DNA from: Streptomyces cynarae
GTDB lineage: Bacteria; Actinomycetota; Actinomycetes; Streptomycetales; Streptomycetaceae
Assembly: GCF_025642135.1 (NCBI RefSeq)
Contig: NZ_CP106793.1
Span: 3,600,001-3,664,000 of the forward strand
Reading direction: 5' to 3'
DNA length: 64,000 nt
A program made the position numbers and the translations under genes. Each line of letters starts with the position of its first letter. Position 1 is the first letter of the stretch. Shown one piece after another: positions 1-10,301 of this stretch. Below the pieces are notes generated by a model, which had not been told where the DNA came from, did no database searches, and saw only the letters and a program-made list of their open reading frames with translations.

Positions 1-96
1 ATGGACGGGCTGCTCCTCGTACTGCGGCGCGATGTGCCCTCAGCTTGGCAGACTGTCGTACTCCGGGGAGGGTCAGGGGAAGGACGGTCGGCGTGA
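1..96 (+). other. possible 3' tail of an upstream gene, or spacer
   Basis: One frame is open from the window edge to a TGA that overlaps the GTG of the next gene as GTGA, which would fit translational coupling. The third-position G/C of this tail is weaker than in the neighbouring genes and I recognise no domain, so it may equally be a non-coding leader for the RDD gene. Confidence 0.2.
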
Positions 97-1037
97 GTGA
101 GCTAGTGACGGGTGAGGCGGTGGCGCTGGAGCTGCGCCCCGCGAAGCTGCCGAGCCGGGCGCTGGCCGTGTTGCTCGACCTGGTGGTGGCCGTGCTCGTC
201 TACGTCCTTGTGATGATCGCCCTGGTGGCGTCCACGTCCGGCCTTGACGAGGCCGCGCAGACCGCGGTGTCGATCGCCGCCTTCGTCCTCGTGCCGGTGG
301 GCGGGCCGATCGCGGTGGAGACGCTGAGCCATGGGCGTTCGCTGGGCAAGCTGGCGTGCGGGCTGCGGGTGGTGCGGGACGACGGGGGGCCGATCCGGTT
401 CCGGCACGCGTTGGTACGGGGCGCGGTCGGTGTGGTCGAGATCCTCACGACCTTCGGGGTCGTGGCGTGCATCGCCTCGCTGGTGTCGGCACGGGGGCGG
501 CGGCTCGGTGACGTGTTCGCGGGCACGCTCGTGGTGCGCGAGCGGGTGCCCGCCGGCCGTGCGTCCTTCGTGCCTCCGCCGCCGCCGTGGCTGGCCGGGC
601 GGTTCTCCGCGCTCGACCTCTCGGCCGTTCCGGACGGGCTGTGGTTGGCGATCCGGCAGTACCTGACCCGGATGCACCAGCTGGATCCGCAGGTGGGCTG
701 GACGATGGCGGAACGTCTCGCCGCGGACCTGGCGGCTCGTACGGGCGTGCCGACACCGCCCGGGGTGCCGCCGGCCGCTTATCTGGCTGCGGTGGTGCAG
801 GAACGGCAGGCACGGGAGGCCCGGCGGGCCTCCGGCGGCTGGGGGGCTGTCGAGGCCGTCGAAGGTGGTCCGCAGGCCGGCGCCGCAGCTCAGCAGCCCT
901 ACGCCGCGCCCCAGGCCCCGGTGCCCGTGGCCCCCGTGACCCCGCAGGACCAGCAGCCGGCACCGACGCCGCCCATGCGGCCGACTCCACCCGAACCGCC
1001 GGCTCGGCCCTCCACCGGCTTCGCGCCGCCCGGGTGA
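93..1037 (+). CDS. RDD family membrane protein
   Basis: A 314-residue protein with an N-terminal RDD module. The first 150 residues hold hydrophobic segments near residues 25-47, 55-75 and 115-135, with the usual Arg and Asp residues (SRALAVLLDL; GRSLGKLACGLRVVRDDGGP; RRLGDVFAGTLVV). The rest is a cytoplasmic-looking tail rich in Ala, Pro and Gln. RDD proteins are small membrane proteins, some with transport roles; the substrate here is unknown. I chose the GTG at 93 because an AGGGGAAGG-like Shine-Dalgarno lies about 10 bases upstream; the longer open frame from 45 has no such support. Confidence 0.85.
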   Translation: MSELVTGEAVALELRPAKLPSRALAVLLDLVVAVLVYVLVMIALVASTSGLDEAAQTAVSIAAFVLVPVGGPIAVETLSHGRSLGKLACGLRVVRDDGGPIRFRHALVRGAVGVVEILTTFGVVACIASLVSARGRRLGDVFAGTLVVRERVPAGRASFVPPPPPWLAGRFSALDLSAVPDGLWLAIRQYLTRMHQLDPQVGWTMAERLAADLAARTGVPTPPGVPPAAYLAAVVQERQAREARRASGGWGAVEAVEGGPQAGAAAQQPYAAPQAPVPVAPVTPQDQQPAPTPPMRPTPPEPPARPSTGFAPPG

Positions 1038-1060
1038 CCGCGGTCACCGCCGGGTCGCTG

Positions 1061-1675
1061 TCATGGAAACACCGACGGCGGCGACTGGAGGTCCTCCAGC
1101 TCGATGCCCGGTGCCGCCAGCACCACGTCCCCTGCGATGTGGACAGTGTGCCGCTCGCCCGTGTCCAGGGCTGTGACCTGGTATTCGTCCACGATGAGGG
1201 GGGCGTTGTCAGTGGTGTGTGCTTCTCTTCCGATCAGGGCCCAGGACTGGTCCACGGTGCGCGGGGCGAGGACCGGATCGGTGAAGGCGACGAGGCGTAC
1301 GCGCGTCGCGGAGGAAGAGGGGGTGAGGCGCAGAAGACGGGCGGTGGCGACGAGGAACGCGGGGGATGCGCCGGTGAAGGCGTGGGCGCGGACATTGCCT
1401 TCGGTGGCATGGGTGCCGGTGGGGTCGGTGCGGACCCAGGTGACGCCGTCGAGGGCGGCGCCCCGCACCTGCCAGCTCGAGGCGTGGAGTTCGAGGCGGA
1501 TGGGGCGGCCGAGCTCGTCGAGGGCCAGGTCGACGGAGCCTGCGTGATCGCCGGAGGGGGTGGTCAGTTGGGAGACATAGCGCCAGCCGGTGGGGCCCGG
1601 CGCGCACTGGAAGTGTTCTTCGGCGAGGAGGGTCTGGTCGTGCGGATCGTGGAGCGAATATCTGCCGCGGGGCAT
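1061..1675 (-). CDS. conserved hypothetical protein (unrecognised)
   Basis: A 204-residue acidic protein downstream of ahcY on the same strand. It has no signal peptide and no membrane segment. The sequence alternates short beta-like stretches (GWRYVSQL; VTWVRTDPTGTHATEGNV; APLIVDEYQVTAL), suggesting a beta-rich lipid- or ligand-binding fold, but I recognise no family. The open frame continues upstream into the ahcY region, but that extension is only a shadow of ahcY, so I start at the ATG at 1675. A terminator separates it from ahcY, so it is probably a separate unit. Confidence 0.7.
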   Translation of the reverse strand: MPRGRYSLHDPHDQTLLAEEHFQCAPGPTGWRYVSQLTTPSGDHAGSVDLALDELGRPIRLELHASSWQVRGAALDGVTWVRTDPTGTHATEGNVRAHAFTGASPAFLVATARLLRLTPSSSATRVRLVAFTDPVLAPRTVDQSWALIGREAHTTDNAPLIVDEYQVTALDTGERHTVHIAGDVVLAAPGIELEDLQSPPSVFP

Positions 1676-1742
1676 GAGGGTCCTGGGGCTTGACGGGGCC
1701 GGTCCGCCCAGTGGTCCGGAAGGGCCCAGTGTGTGGAAAGGG

Positions 1743-1777
1743 GGCAGGCCCCCGGCACGGGGGTGCGGGGGCCTGCC
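1743..1777 (-). terminator. terminator of ahcY
   Basis: Perfect 12-bp inverted repeat (GGCAGGCCCCCG / CGGGGGCCTGCC) with an 11-base loop, just after the ahcY stop. There is no U-tract, as is common in Streptomyces. Confidence 0.75.
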
Positions 1778-1794
1778 TTCGGACCGGGGCTCGG

Positions 1795-3578
<1,784 letters not shown>

Positions 3579-4556
3579 TCAGTGTCCGGTGCTCGGTCCC
3601 GGGCCGCCGGGCGTCGCCTCGGGGTCCGGGCCCTTGGTGGCCTCGGCCTCGCTGTAGATGTCGGGCTCGAGGTAGATGACGCGGGCGATGGGGACGGCGG
3701 CGCGGATGCGGGCCTCGGCGGCGTTGATCGCGGAGGCGACCTGGGCGGCCGTGTCGTCGTGCTGCACGGCGATCTTGGCGGCGATGAGCAGTTCCTCGGG
3801 GCCCAGGTGGAGTGTGCGCATGTGGATGAGGCCGGTGACCGTCTCGCCGTCGACGATCGCCGCCTCGATCTGCTTGACCACGTCGACGCCCGCGGCCTCG
3901 CCGAGGAGCAGGGACTTGGTCTCGGCGGCGAGGACCAGGGCGATCAGGACGAGGAGGACACCGATGCAGACGGTGCCGATGCCGTCCCAGATGCCGTCGC
4001 CGGTGAGCAGGGCGAGGCCGACGCCGCCGAGGGCGAGGACCAGACCGATGAGTGCGCCGAAGTCCTCCAGGAGGACGACCGGCAGCTCCGGGGCCTTGGC
4101 CCGGCGGATGAACTGCGCCCAGGAGAGCTTGCCGCGCAGTTCGTTGGACTCCTTTATCGCCGTGCGGAAGGAGAAGCCCTCCGCGATGATCGCGAAGATG
4201 AGGACGCCCACCGGCCAGTACCAGTTCTCCAGGGCGTGCGGGTGCCGGATCTTCTCGTAGCCCTCATAGATGGCGAACATGCCGCCGATGGAGAAGAGGA
4301 CGATGGAGACGAGGAAGGCGTAGATGAACCGCTCGCGGCCGTAGCCGAACGGGTGCTGCGGGGTCGCCTCGCGCCGGGCGCGCTTGCCGCCGATCAGCAG
4401 CAGGAACTGGTTGCCGGAGTCGGCGAGCGAGTGGACGCCCTCCGCGAGCATCGACGACGAGCCGCTGAAGGCGAACGCGACGAACTTCGATGCCGCGATC
4501 GCGAGGTTGGCGCCGAGTGCCGCCACGATCGCCCTGGTGCCGCCTGACGCGCTCAT
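3579..4556 (-). CDS. cation diffusion facilitator (CDF) family transporter
   Basis: A 325-residue integral membrane protein of the CDF family, which exports divalent metals such as Zn(II), Co(II) or Fe(II) by proton antiport. It has several hydrophobic segments in the first 220 residues. The signature SSSMLAEGVHSLADSGNQ holds the metal-site HxxxD (His-Ser-Leu-Ala-Asp). The second half is a cytoplasmic domain of about 100 residues (VTGLIHMRTLHLGPEELLIA). The longer open frame would add 30 residues, but the ATG at 4556 has an AAGGGA Shine-Dalgarno and matches family length. Substrate metal is not decided by the sequence. Confidence 0.88.
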   Translation of the reverse strand: MSASGGTRAIVAALGANLAIAASKFVAFAFSGSSSMLAEGVHSLADSGNQFLLLIGGKRARREATPQHPFGYGRERFIYAFLVSIVLFSIGGMFAIYEGYEKIRHPHALENWYWPVGVLIFAIIAEGFSFRTAIKESNELRGKLSWAQFIRRAKAPELPVVLLEDFGALIGLVLALGGVGLALLTGDGIWDGIGTVCIGVLLVLIALVLAAETKSLLLGEAAGVDVVKQIEAAIVDGETVTGLIHMRTLHLGPEELLIAAKIAVQHDDTAAQVASAINAAEARIRAAVPIARVIYLEPDIYSEAEATKGPDPEATPGGPGPSTGH

Positions 4557-4721
4557 GTGTTCGCGTTGTCCCTTCGTAACCGTCGCGCCCGGGACGACGT
4601 ACCGTACGCCGTCCGGGGCTTTGCCCGTCCTTTGCCGGTGGGCCATTGTTGCAGCAGGCTCCGACAGCGGTGCGCCGGGCCGGGACCGTGACGGCGCCCG
4701 GCCCGGGGCCGGGCTCCGGTG

Positions 4722-5873
4722 TCAGGCGGCGACCGTGGCCCGGAAGACCGTGCCGGCCCCGGACACCTCGGCCTTGTCCTCCGCAGGTACGAACACCGAC
4801 TCGCCGGGCGCTAGCACCTGGTCGCCCGCGCGGACGGAACCGGCCGTGCACAGCAGGATCTGCGGGGTCGCGCGCGTGAGGTCGTGCGGGGCGGCGCCCT
4901 CGGTCACCACGTACCGGGACAGGCGGAACTCGTCGATCGGGGTCTCGTAGACCTCCTCGCCGTCCGCGGAGGCCTCCGGGCGCAAAACGCCGGGGTCGCT
5001 CGCCTCGAAGCGGACGATCCGCAGCAGTTCGGGGACGTCGACGTGCTTGGGGGTCAGGCCGCAGCGCAGGACGTTGTCGGAGTTGGCCATGATCTCGACC
5101 CCGAGGCCGCTCAGGTAGGCGTGCGGGACGCCGGCGCCGAGGTAGAGGGCCTCGCCCGGCTGCAGTCGGACGTGGTTGAGCAGCATCGCGGCGATCACAC
5201 CCGGGTCACCGGGGTAGTGGTGGGCGATGTCGGCGTACGGGGCGTAGGCGCCGCCGAGGCGGGCGCAGGCGGCCGCCGCCTCGGTGACCGTGTGGGTCAT
5301 CTCCTCGGGGTCGGCGCTCAGCACGGCGGTGAGGACCTCGCGCAGGGCGGCGTCCTCGGGATGGGCGTGCAGCACGTCGACGTACGGCTTGAGGGAGTCG
5401 ACGTCGAGTCCGGCGAGCAGGTCGGCGGCGGCGTCGGGGGCCCGGAAGCCGCACAGGCCGTCGAACTCGGTGAGGGCGCAGATCAGTTCGGGCTTGTGGT
5501 TGGCGTCCTTGTAGTTGCGGTGGGCCGCATCCACCGGGATGCCGCGGCGCTCCTCGTCGGCGTAGCCCGCCTTCGCCTGCTCCAGGTCGGGGTGGACCTG
5601 GAGGGAGAGCGGGGCGCCGGCGGCGAGGATCTTCAGCAGGAACGGCAGCCGGGGGCCGAACCGGGCGAGAGTCCGCTGTCCCAGCTCGCTCTCGGGTGCT
5701 TTGTCGATCACCTCGTTGAGCGGGCCGCGCGGGGTGCGCGACGGCGCGCCCGGGTGGGCGCCCATCCACATCTCCGCCTGCGGTTCACCGGTCGGCGCCA
5801 CGCCGAGGAGCCGGGGGATGGCGGTGGTCGAACCCCAGGCGTAGGGGCGGATGGTGTTGTCGAGGCGATCCAT
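4722..5873 (-). CDS. manA: mannose-6-phosphate isomerase, class I
   Basis: A 383-residue zinc enzyme that interconverts fructose 6-phosphate and mannose 6-phosphate, the entry step to GDP-mannose. Family marks are visible: YAWGSTTAIP near the start, FLLKILAAGAPLSLQVHP with the Gln and His zinc ligands, YKDANHKPEL with Glu and His, and PGEALYLGAGVPHAYLSG with the last His. It sits downstream of manB, the Trm112-like gene and the broken SIS gene, consistent with one mannose-metabolism transcription unit on the minus strand. Confidence 0.95.
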   Translation of the reverse strand: MDRLDNTIRPYAWGSTTAIPRLLGVAPTGEPQAEMWMGAHPGAPSRTPRGPLNEVIDKAPESELGQRTLARFGPRLPFLLKILAAGAPLSLQVHPDLEQAKAGYADEERRGIPVDAAHRNYKDANHKPELICALTEFDGLCGFRAPDAAADLLAGLDVDSLKPYVDVLHAHPEDAALREVLTAVLSADPEEMTHTVTEAAAACARLGGAYAPYADIAHHYPGDPGVIAAMLLNHVRLQPGEALYLGAGVPHAYLSGLGVEIMANSDNVLRCGLTPKHVDVPELLRIVRFEASDPGVLRPEASADGEEVYETPIDEFRLSRYVVTEGAAPHDLTRATPQILLCTAGSVRAGDQVLAPGESVFVPAEDKAEVSGAGTVFRATVAA

Positions 5874-6012
5874 GAGTTTTCTTCGTCTCCGTACGTACGC
5901 TCCCGGTCGGCGCCGCTCTGGACGGGTCGACCGGTGCGCGCTGGTCAGATGGTGTGAGCCTAGTGCTGTGGCCGAAAGGTCTGCGGTGGACCTCTCCGGT
6001 GACAGCGCCAGG

Positions 6013-7138
6013 TCAGGCCCCGAAGGCGAGCGCCACGTAAACGGCGGCGAAATCCGTGATGGCGATCAGTTCCGCGAGGGTCTCCAGCTCGTCGCCGTCC
6101 TCGGGTTCGAGTTCGCTGATCGCCGTGTCGTGGCTGAGGGCCAGGTCTCGGGCGGCGGGGGCGGCGCTCAGGCCGCCGATGGGACGGTCCCGCAGGAGTA
6201 CCACGCGCGCGTGCAGGGCTTGTGCCTCCTCGACGCGGTCGCGGAAGAAGTCGTCGGGGTCGGCGCCCGCGGCGAGTGGGCCGGAGAGCAGCACGCCGTG
6301 CGCGGCGAGTGCTTCCGGCAGCTGCGCGGTGAGCGCGGGACGGCCGCCAGCTCGGCGAGCGCGGCGGTGAAGCGGCGGCCGGCGGGTGCGGCGGAGACGC
6401 CTTCCGTCCAGATCACCGGGAGCGCTTCGGCGAGTTCGGCGGCGAGGCTCTTGGCGGGGTTGCTGTAGGTGGCGATGGCCGGGCCGCAGCGTTCGGCGAC
6501 CTGGTCGAGGCGGTCGGCGACCTTCTCCAGGGCGTCGGGCGGCGCGGAGAGCAGGCCGGTGCGGTCCAGGAGGGCGAGCAGCGGGGTGAGCAGGGCCCAC
6601 AGGACGCCGGGCGCGGAGGCGGCGAGGGGTTCCTCCTGCTCGTACGGGGCGGTCGCCATGGGCACGAACAGGCCGTGGGCGGCGGTCACCGCCTCCGTGA
6701 TCGGAGAGCGGGCGGGGGCCACGGCGACGACGGTGCAGCCGCGGCGGTAGGCCTGCTCGACCAGGATGCCGAGGCCGGGTTCGGAGCCGTCGGGTGTGGC
6801 GATGAGCAGCAGGTCGACGGGCCCGGCCCAGCCGGGCAGCTCCCAGCGCAGGGCGCCGGCGGCGGGGGCGACGCCGGTGGGGTGGATGCGGACGACCGGG
6901 CAGGCGGCGCCGGCGAGGGTGCCGAGCAGTTCGGCGACGCCCACGGAGGCGGTGCCGGGGCCCGCGATGAGCACGGCTCGGGGCGGCCGTCGGGCCTCAG
7001 GTCGTTGACCCCCGCCTCGGTGGCGAACCGCACGGCCGTGCGGACCCGGGCACCTGCCTCGGCGGCGCCCCGGAGCAGTCCGCGTCGGTCGGCGCGCGCC
7101 AGCGCCTCGGGGTCGTCGAGCAGCGATTCGTCGAGCAT
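6013..7138 (-). pseudogene. SIS-domain phosphosugar isomerase-like protein, broken by two frameshifts
   Basis: Three consecutive minus-strand frames together encode one protein of about 375 residues. Part one starts MLDESLLDDPEAL at 7138; part two begins VLIAGPGTASVGV and includes the SIS-type stretch GPVDLLLIATPDGSEPG and PVIWTEGVSAAP; part three (ALTAQLPEALAAHGVLLSG) runs to the stop at 6013 and ends FAAVYVALAFGA. Each join needs one extra base, near 6975-6983 and near 6342-6350. The intact family resembles bifunctional phosphoglucose/phosphomannose isomerases and usually sits between manB and manA, as here. Real decay or sequencing error cannot be told apart from one sequence. Confidence 0.85.
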
Positions 7139-7166
7139 GGGCGGCAGCCTCCGATCGCCGGGTGCG

Positions 7167-7337
7167 TCAGGCGGGGCGGCGGGCTTCGTCGACGAGCAGG
7201 ACCGGGATGCCGTCCCGGACGGGGTAGGCGAGGCCGCAGTCCTGGCCGGTGCAGACCAGCTCGCTCTCCTCCTCCTTGAGCGGTGCGTGGCACGCCGGGC
7301 AGGCGAGGATCTCGAGGAGTCCGGCTTCGAGCGGCAT
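7167..7337 (-). CDS. Trm112-like small zinc-ribbon protein
   Basis: A 56-residue protein, [19 protein letters not shown] at the start and [19 protein letters not shown] at the end. It carries a four-cysteine zinc ribbon: CPAC near residues 13-16, then C29 and C34. This is the bacterial Trm112p-like family, partner or chaperone of methyltransferases in other organisms; its bacterial role is not settled. It lies 28 bases upstream of the SIS gene and downstream of manB on the same strand, the usual Streptomyces arrangement. Confidence 0.85.
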   Translation of the reverse strand: MPLEAGLLEILACPACHAPLKEEESELVCTGQDCGLAYPVRDGIPVLLVDEARRPA

Positions 7338-7464
7338 GACGGGTCCCTTCGGGCTGGTGCGCTTGGCCTGGTCAGACTACCGCTGCGGGCGGCGGCATGC
7401 GGGGGTTGGCCGGGGCGGGCGCTGCCGTGCGCCCGCCCCGCCCGGCGCGGCGTGTGGTGGGGCG

Positions 7465-8829
7465 TCAGGCGCGGATGATCTCCAGTGCCTCGTCCCGGAT
7501 CTTCGCCATGGTCGCCTCGTCCCTCGCCTCGGCGTTCAGGCGCAGGAGCGGTTCGGTGTTGGACGGGCGGACGTTGAACCACCAGTCGGCGGAGGAGACG
7601 GTCAGGCCGTCCAGCTCGTCCAGTTCGATGCCCTCGCGGCCCTCGTAGGCGGCCTTGATGGCGGCGAGGCGGCCCTTCTGGTCGTCGACCGTGGAGTTGA
7701 TCTCGCCGGAGCCCGCATAGCGGTCGTACTCGGCCACGAGCTGGGAGAGCGGGCCCTCCTGGCCGCCGAGGGCCGCGAGGACGTGGAGCGCGGCGAGCAT
7801 GCCCGTGTCGGCGTTCCAGAAGTCCTTGAAGTAGTAGTGCGCGGAGTGCTCGCCGCCGAAGATGGCGCCGGTGCGGGCCATCTCGGCCTTGATGAAGGAG
7901 TGGCCGACGCGGGTGCGGACCGGCGTGCCGCCGTTCTCCCGGACGACCTCGGGCACCGACCAGGAGGTGATCAGGTTGTGGATGACCGCGCCCTTGCCGC
8001 CGTGCTTGGCCAGTTCCCGGGCTGCGACCAGCGCGGTGATCGCGGACGGGGTGACCGGGTCGCCGTGCTCGTCGACGACGAAGCAGCGGTCCGCGTCGCC
8101 GTCGAAGGCGATGCCGATGTCGGCGCCCTCTTCGCGCACCCGCTTCTGCAGGTCGACGATGTTCTTCGGGTCGAGCGGGTTGGCCTCGTGGTTCGGGAAG
8201 GTGCCGTCCAGCTCGAAGTACATGGGAACCAGGTCGACGGGCAGCCCGGCGAGGACGGTCGGCACGGTGTGGCCGCCCATGCCGTTGCCGGCGTCCACGA
8301 CGACCTTCAGTCGGCGGATGGAGGTCAGGTCGGCGAGCGAGCGCAGGTACGCCGCGTAGTCGTCCAGCGTGTCGCGCTGGGTGATCGTGCCCGGCGTCTC
8401 CACGGGCTGCGGCGCCTCCCCGTCCAGCCACTCCTCGACCAGAGCGCGGATCTCGGCGAGGCCCGTGTCCTGGCCGACGGGCGCGGCGCCCGCGCGGCAC
8501 ATCTTGATGCCGTTGTACTTCGCCGGGTTGTGCGAGGCGGTGAACATGGCGCCCGGCAGGTTCAGCGCGCCCGACGCGTAGTACAGCTGGTCCGTCGAGC
8601 ACAGGCCGATCTCGGTGACGTCCGCACCGCGTCCGGCGGCTCCACGCGCGAAGGCGTCCGCCAGGCCCGGGGAGGAGGGCCGCATGTCGTGGCCGATCAC
8701 GATCGCGTCCGCACCGGTCACCTGGGCGAAAGCCGCGCCGAACAGCTCGGCCAGCGTCTCGTCCCACTGGTCCGGGACCACCCCGCGTACGTCGTACGCC
8801 TTCACGATCTGCGACAGATCAGCAGCCAC
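7465..8829 (-). CDS. manB: phosphomannomutase/phosphoglucomutase
   Basis: A 454-residue alpha-D-phosphohexomutase that interconverts hexose 6-phosphate and hexose 1-phosphate and feeds GDP-mannose synthesis. The catalytic phosphoserine loop is TASHNPAKYNG, the metal-binding loop DGDADRCF, the sugar-specificity loop GGEHSAHYYF, and the phosphate-binding loop near the C-terminus RPSNTEPLLRL. A TTG six bases further upstream is possible, but it directly abuts the GGAGGG Shine-Dalgarno, so the GTG at 8829 with a six-base spacer is the better start. It heads the manB-Trm112-SIS-manA group. Confidence 0.95.
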   Translation of the reverse strand: MAADLSQIVKAYDVRGVVPDQWDETLAELFGAAFAQVTGADAIVIGHDMRPSSPGLADAFARGAAGRGADVTEIGLCSTDQLYYASGALNLPGAMFTASHNPAKYNGIKMCRAGAAPVGQDTGLAEIRALVEEWLDGEAPQPVETPGTITQRDTLDDYAAYLRSLADLTSIRRLKVVVDAGNGMGGHTVPTVLAGLPVDLVPMYFELDGTFPNHEANPLDPKNIVDLQKRVREEGADIGIAFDGDADRCFVVDEHGDPVTPSAITALVAARELAKHGGKGAVIHNLITSWSVPEVVRENGGTPVRTRVGHSFIKAEMARTGAIFGGEHSAHYYFKDFWNADTGMLAALHVLAALGGQEGPLSQLVAEYDRYAGSGEINSTVDDQKGRLAAIKAAYEGREGIELDELDGLTVSSADWWFNVRPSNTEPLLRLNAEARDEATMAKIRDEALEIIRA

Positions 8830-9034
8830 GGCCAACCCTCCTGAGTTCTCAACGATGCCCCCAAATTACCTGCTGGAGCCGGTGCCCAGCCGCGGGCCCC
8901 CGGGGTCCGCCCAACAGTTCGAACGGAGTTCATACCGGATATCACCGGCACGCAGGTACGCGGAACCGCACCTGACAGGGGCAGGGAGTGCGATCAGGGG
9001 GTGCAAAGGAGGGGTGACGAGGAGGGGTGGACGC

Positions 9035-9415
9035 TCAGTTGTCGGGTGAGCGCAGGACGCGCAGATGGCCGCGGCGTGCGACCTCCATCGGGTCGGCCGT
9101 ACGGGCGCTGCCGCCGCCGCCCGCCTCGGCCGTGCGCTGGTGCGGGCGGGCCGCCTCGCGGACCGCGTTGGCCAGCGCCTCGAGGTCGTCGCCGCTCGGG
9201 CGCGTGGGGGCCGATCCGTCCAGCAGCCGGACGACCTCCCAGCCGCGCGGCGCGGTCAGCCGCTCGGAGTGCTCGGCGCACAGGTCGTAGCAGTGGGGTT
9301 CGGCGTAGGTGGCGAGCGGGCCGAGGACCGCGGTCGAGTCGGCGTAGACGTACGTCAGCGTCGCGACGGCGGGTCGGCCGCAAGCGGTGCGCGAACAGCG
9401 ACGTACAGGGCTCAC
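9035..9415 (-). CDS. DUF3499 family protein
   Basis: A protein of about 126 residues with the actinobacterial DUF3499 pattern: CSRTACGRPAVATLTYVYAD and GPLATYAEPHCYDLCAEHSERLT, giving two Cys pairs and a His that look like a zinc site. The C-terminus is less ordered. I start at the GTG at 9415 just before the conserved SPVRRCSRT; it has no clear Shine-Dalgarno and the frame stays open for another 27 codons, with a GGGGGAG motif near 9460, so a longer form is possible. Function unknown. Confidence 0.75.
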   Translation of the reverse strand: MSPVRRCSRTACGRPAVATLTYVYADSTAVLGPLATYAEPHCYDLCAEHSERLTAPRGWEVVRLLDGSAPTRPSGDDLEALANAVREAARPHQRTAEAGGGGSARTADPMEVARRGHLRVLRSPDN

Positions 9416-9805
9416 GACGTTGGACGGTACCGCACTCTTGAGCGGGCCGCGACGACTCTCCCCCAGGTCACTCCACCGTGTCGTGCTGTGAAACACCCCA
9501 CACCCCCTTTCGGGGCCGCTTGGCTGACCTGCGCGGACAGCCCATGACGAGATACCGGACAGCTCTGAAAGCGGTCACCACTTGGTACAAACCTCGTCAA
9601 AGTTCATGAGCTCGACGGTCCCGGAGGGATACGGAATCGAGCCCAAGCTTGGCTGGAATGGTCATCCGGCGACATGCCGTGTGGCCTCCGCTCGCCCGGG
9701 GCCGGACCGTCCGGGGCGAGTCGGCCGGACGGGCGCGGCCGAAGCGGCGTGGGTTCGCGTGGGGCCGAGCGTGGCGTCCCGGCGGGGACTACGCTTCTTT
9801 CAGTG
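9416..9805. other. divergent intergenic region
   Basis: A 390-bp gap between the divergent DUF3499 and metallopeptidase-like genes. It is AT-richer than its neighbours around 9480-9660 (for example CACTTGGTACAAACCTCGTC) and must hold both promoters. No gene or terminator is evident. Confidence 0.4.
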
Positions 9806-10255
9806 ATGGACACCCCCGTACCGCCCCGCGCCGCCGCACCCGCGCCCCGCCGCCGTGACCGCCACGGCCGAGGCATGCGCGGCCCCGTCGCACCGCCCCA
9901 GGTGCCGCTCTCCGCGAGCCGCGCCGAGGTGTTCGCGGATCTGGTGCAGGACTCCGTGGAGCGCCTGGAGCGGCGCTGGCCGCAACTCGCCGACATCGAC
10001 TTCCTGGTTCTGGAGGTGCCGCGCCTGGACGGCCCCGGCGCGGGCTGGAGCGACGAGGCCGTACCTCTGGGAGGCACCGTCCCGGCCCGCGACGGCCGCC
10101 ACGCGCGCGTGGTGGTCTACCGGCGCCCGGTCGAGATCCGGACCAAGGGCCGCGACGAGCGTGCCGCCCTGGTCCACGAGGTGGTCGTGGAGCAGGTGGC
10201 GGAGCTGTTGGGTCTGACACCGGAGACGGTGGATCCGCGCTACGGCGAGGACTGA
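9806..10255 (+). CDS. metallopeptidase (minimal zincin) family protein with altered active site
   Basis: A 149-residue protein of the small zincin-like family (PF06262/DUF1025 type). Residues 38-75 (RAEVFADLVQDSVERLERRW, DIDFLVLEVP) and the C-terminal PRYGED are family-like. The helix that normally reads HExxH is H124-E125-V126-V127-V128-E129, so the second zinc histidine is absent. Without it, ordinary peptidase chemistry is unlikely unless another residue binds the metal. The ATG at 9806 is preceded in frame by a GTG at 9803; either could be used. Confidence 0.75.
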   Translation: MDTPVPPRAAAPAPRRRDRHGRGMRGPVAPPQVPLSASRAEVFADLVQDSVERLERRWPQLADIDFLVLEVPRLDGPGAGWSDEAVPLGGTVPARDGRHARVVVYRRPVEIRTKGRDERAALVHEVVVEQVAELLGLTPETVDPRYGED

Positions 10256-10260
10256 GCCCC

Positions 10261-10300
10261 GCACCCTCACGGATCCTTCCGCACCCTCACGGATCCTTCC
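10261..10300. repeat. 20-bp perfect tandem duplication
   Basis: The 20-mer GCACCCTCACGGATCCTTCC occurs twice head-to-tail between two convergent genes. It ends just before the stop codon of the DUF5719 gene. Confidence 0.9.
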
Positions 10301-10301
10301 G

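Noticed and set aside
8827..8835. TTG at 8835 as the manB start
   Set aside because: It touches the GGAGGG Shine-Dalgarno with no spacer; GTG at 8829 has proper spacing.
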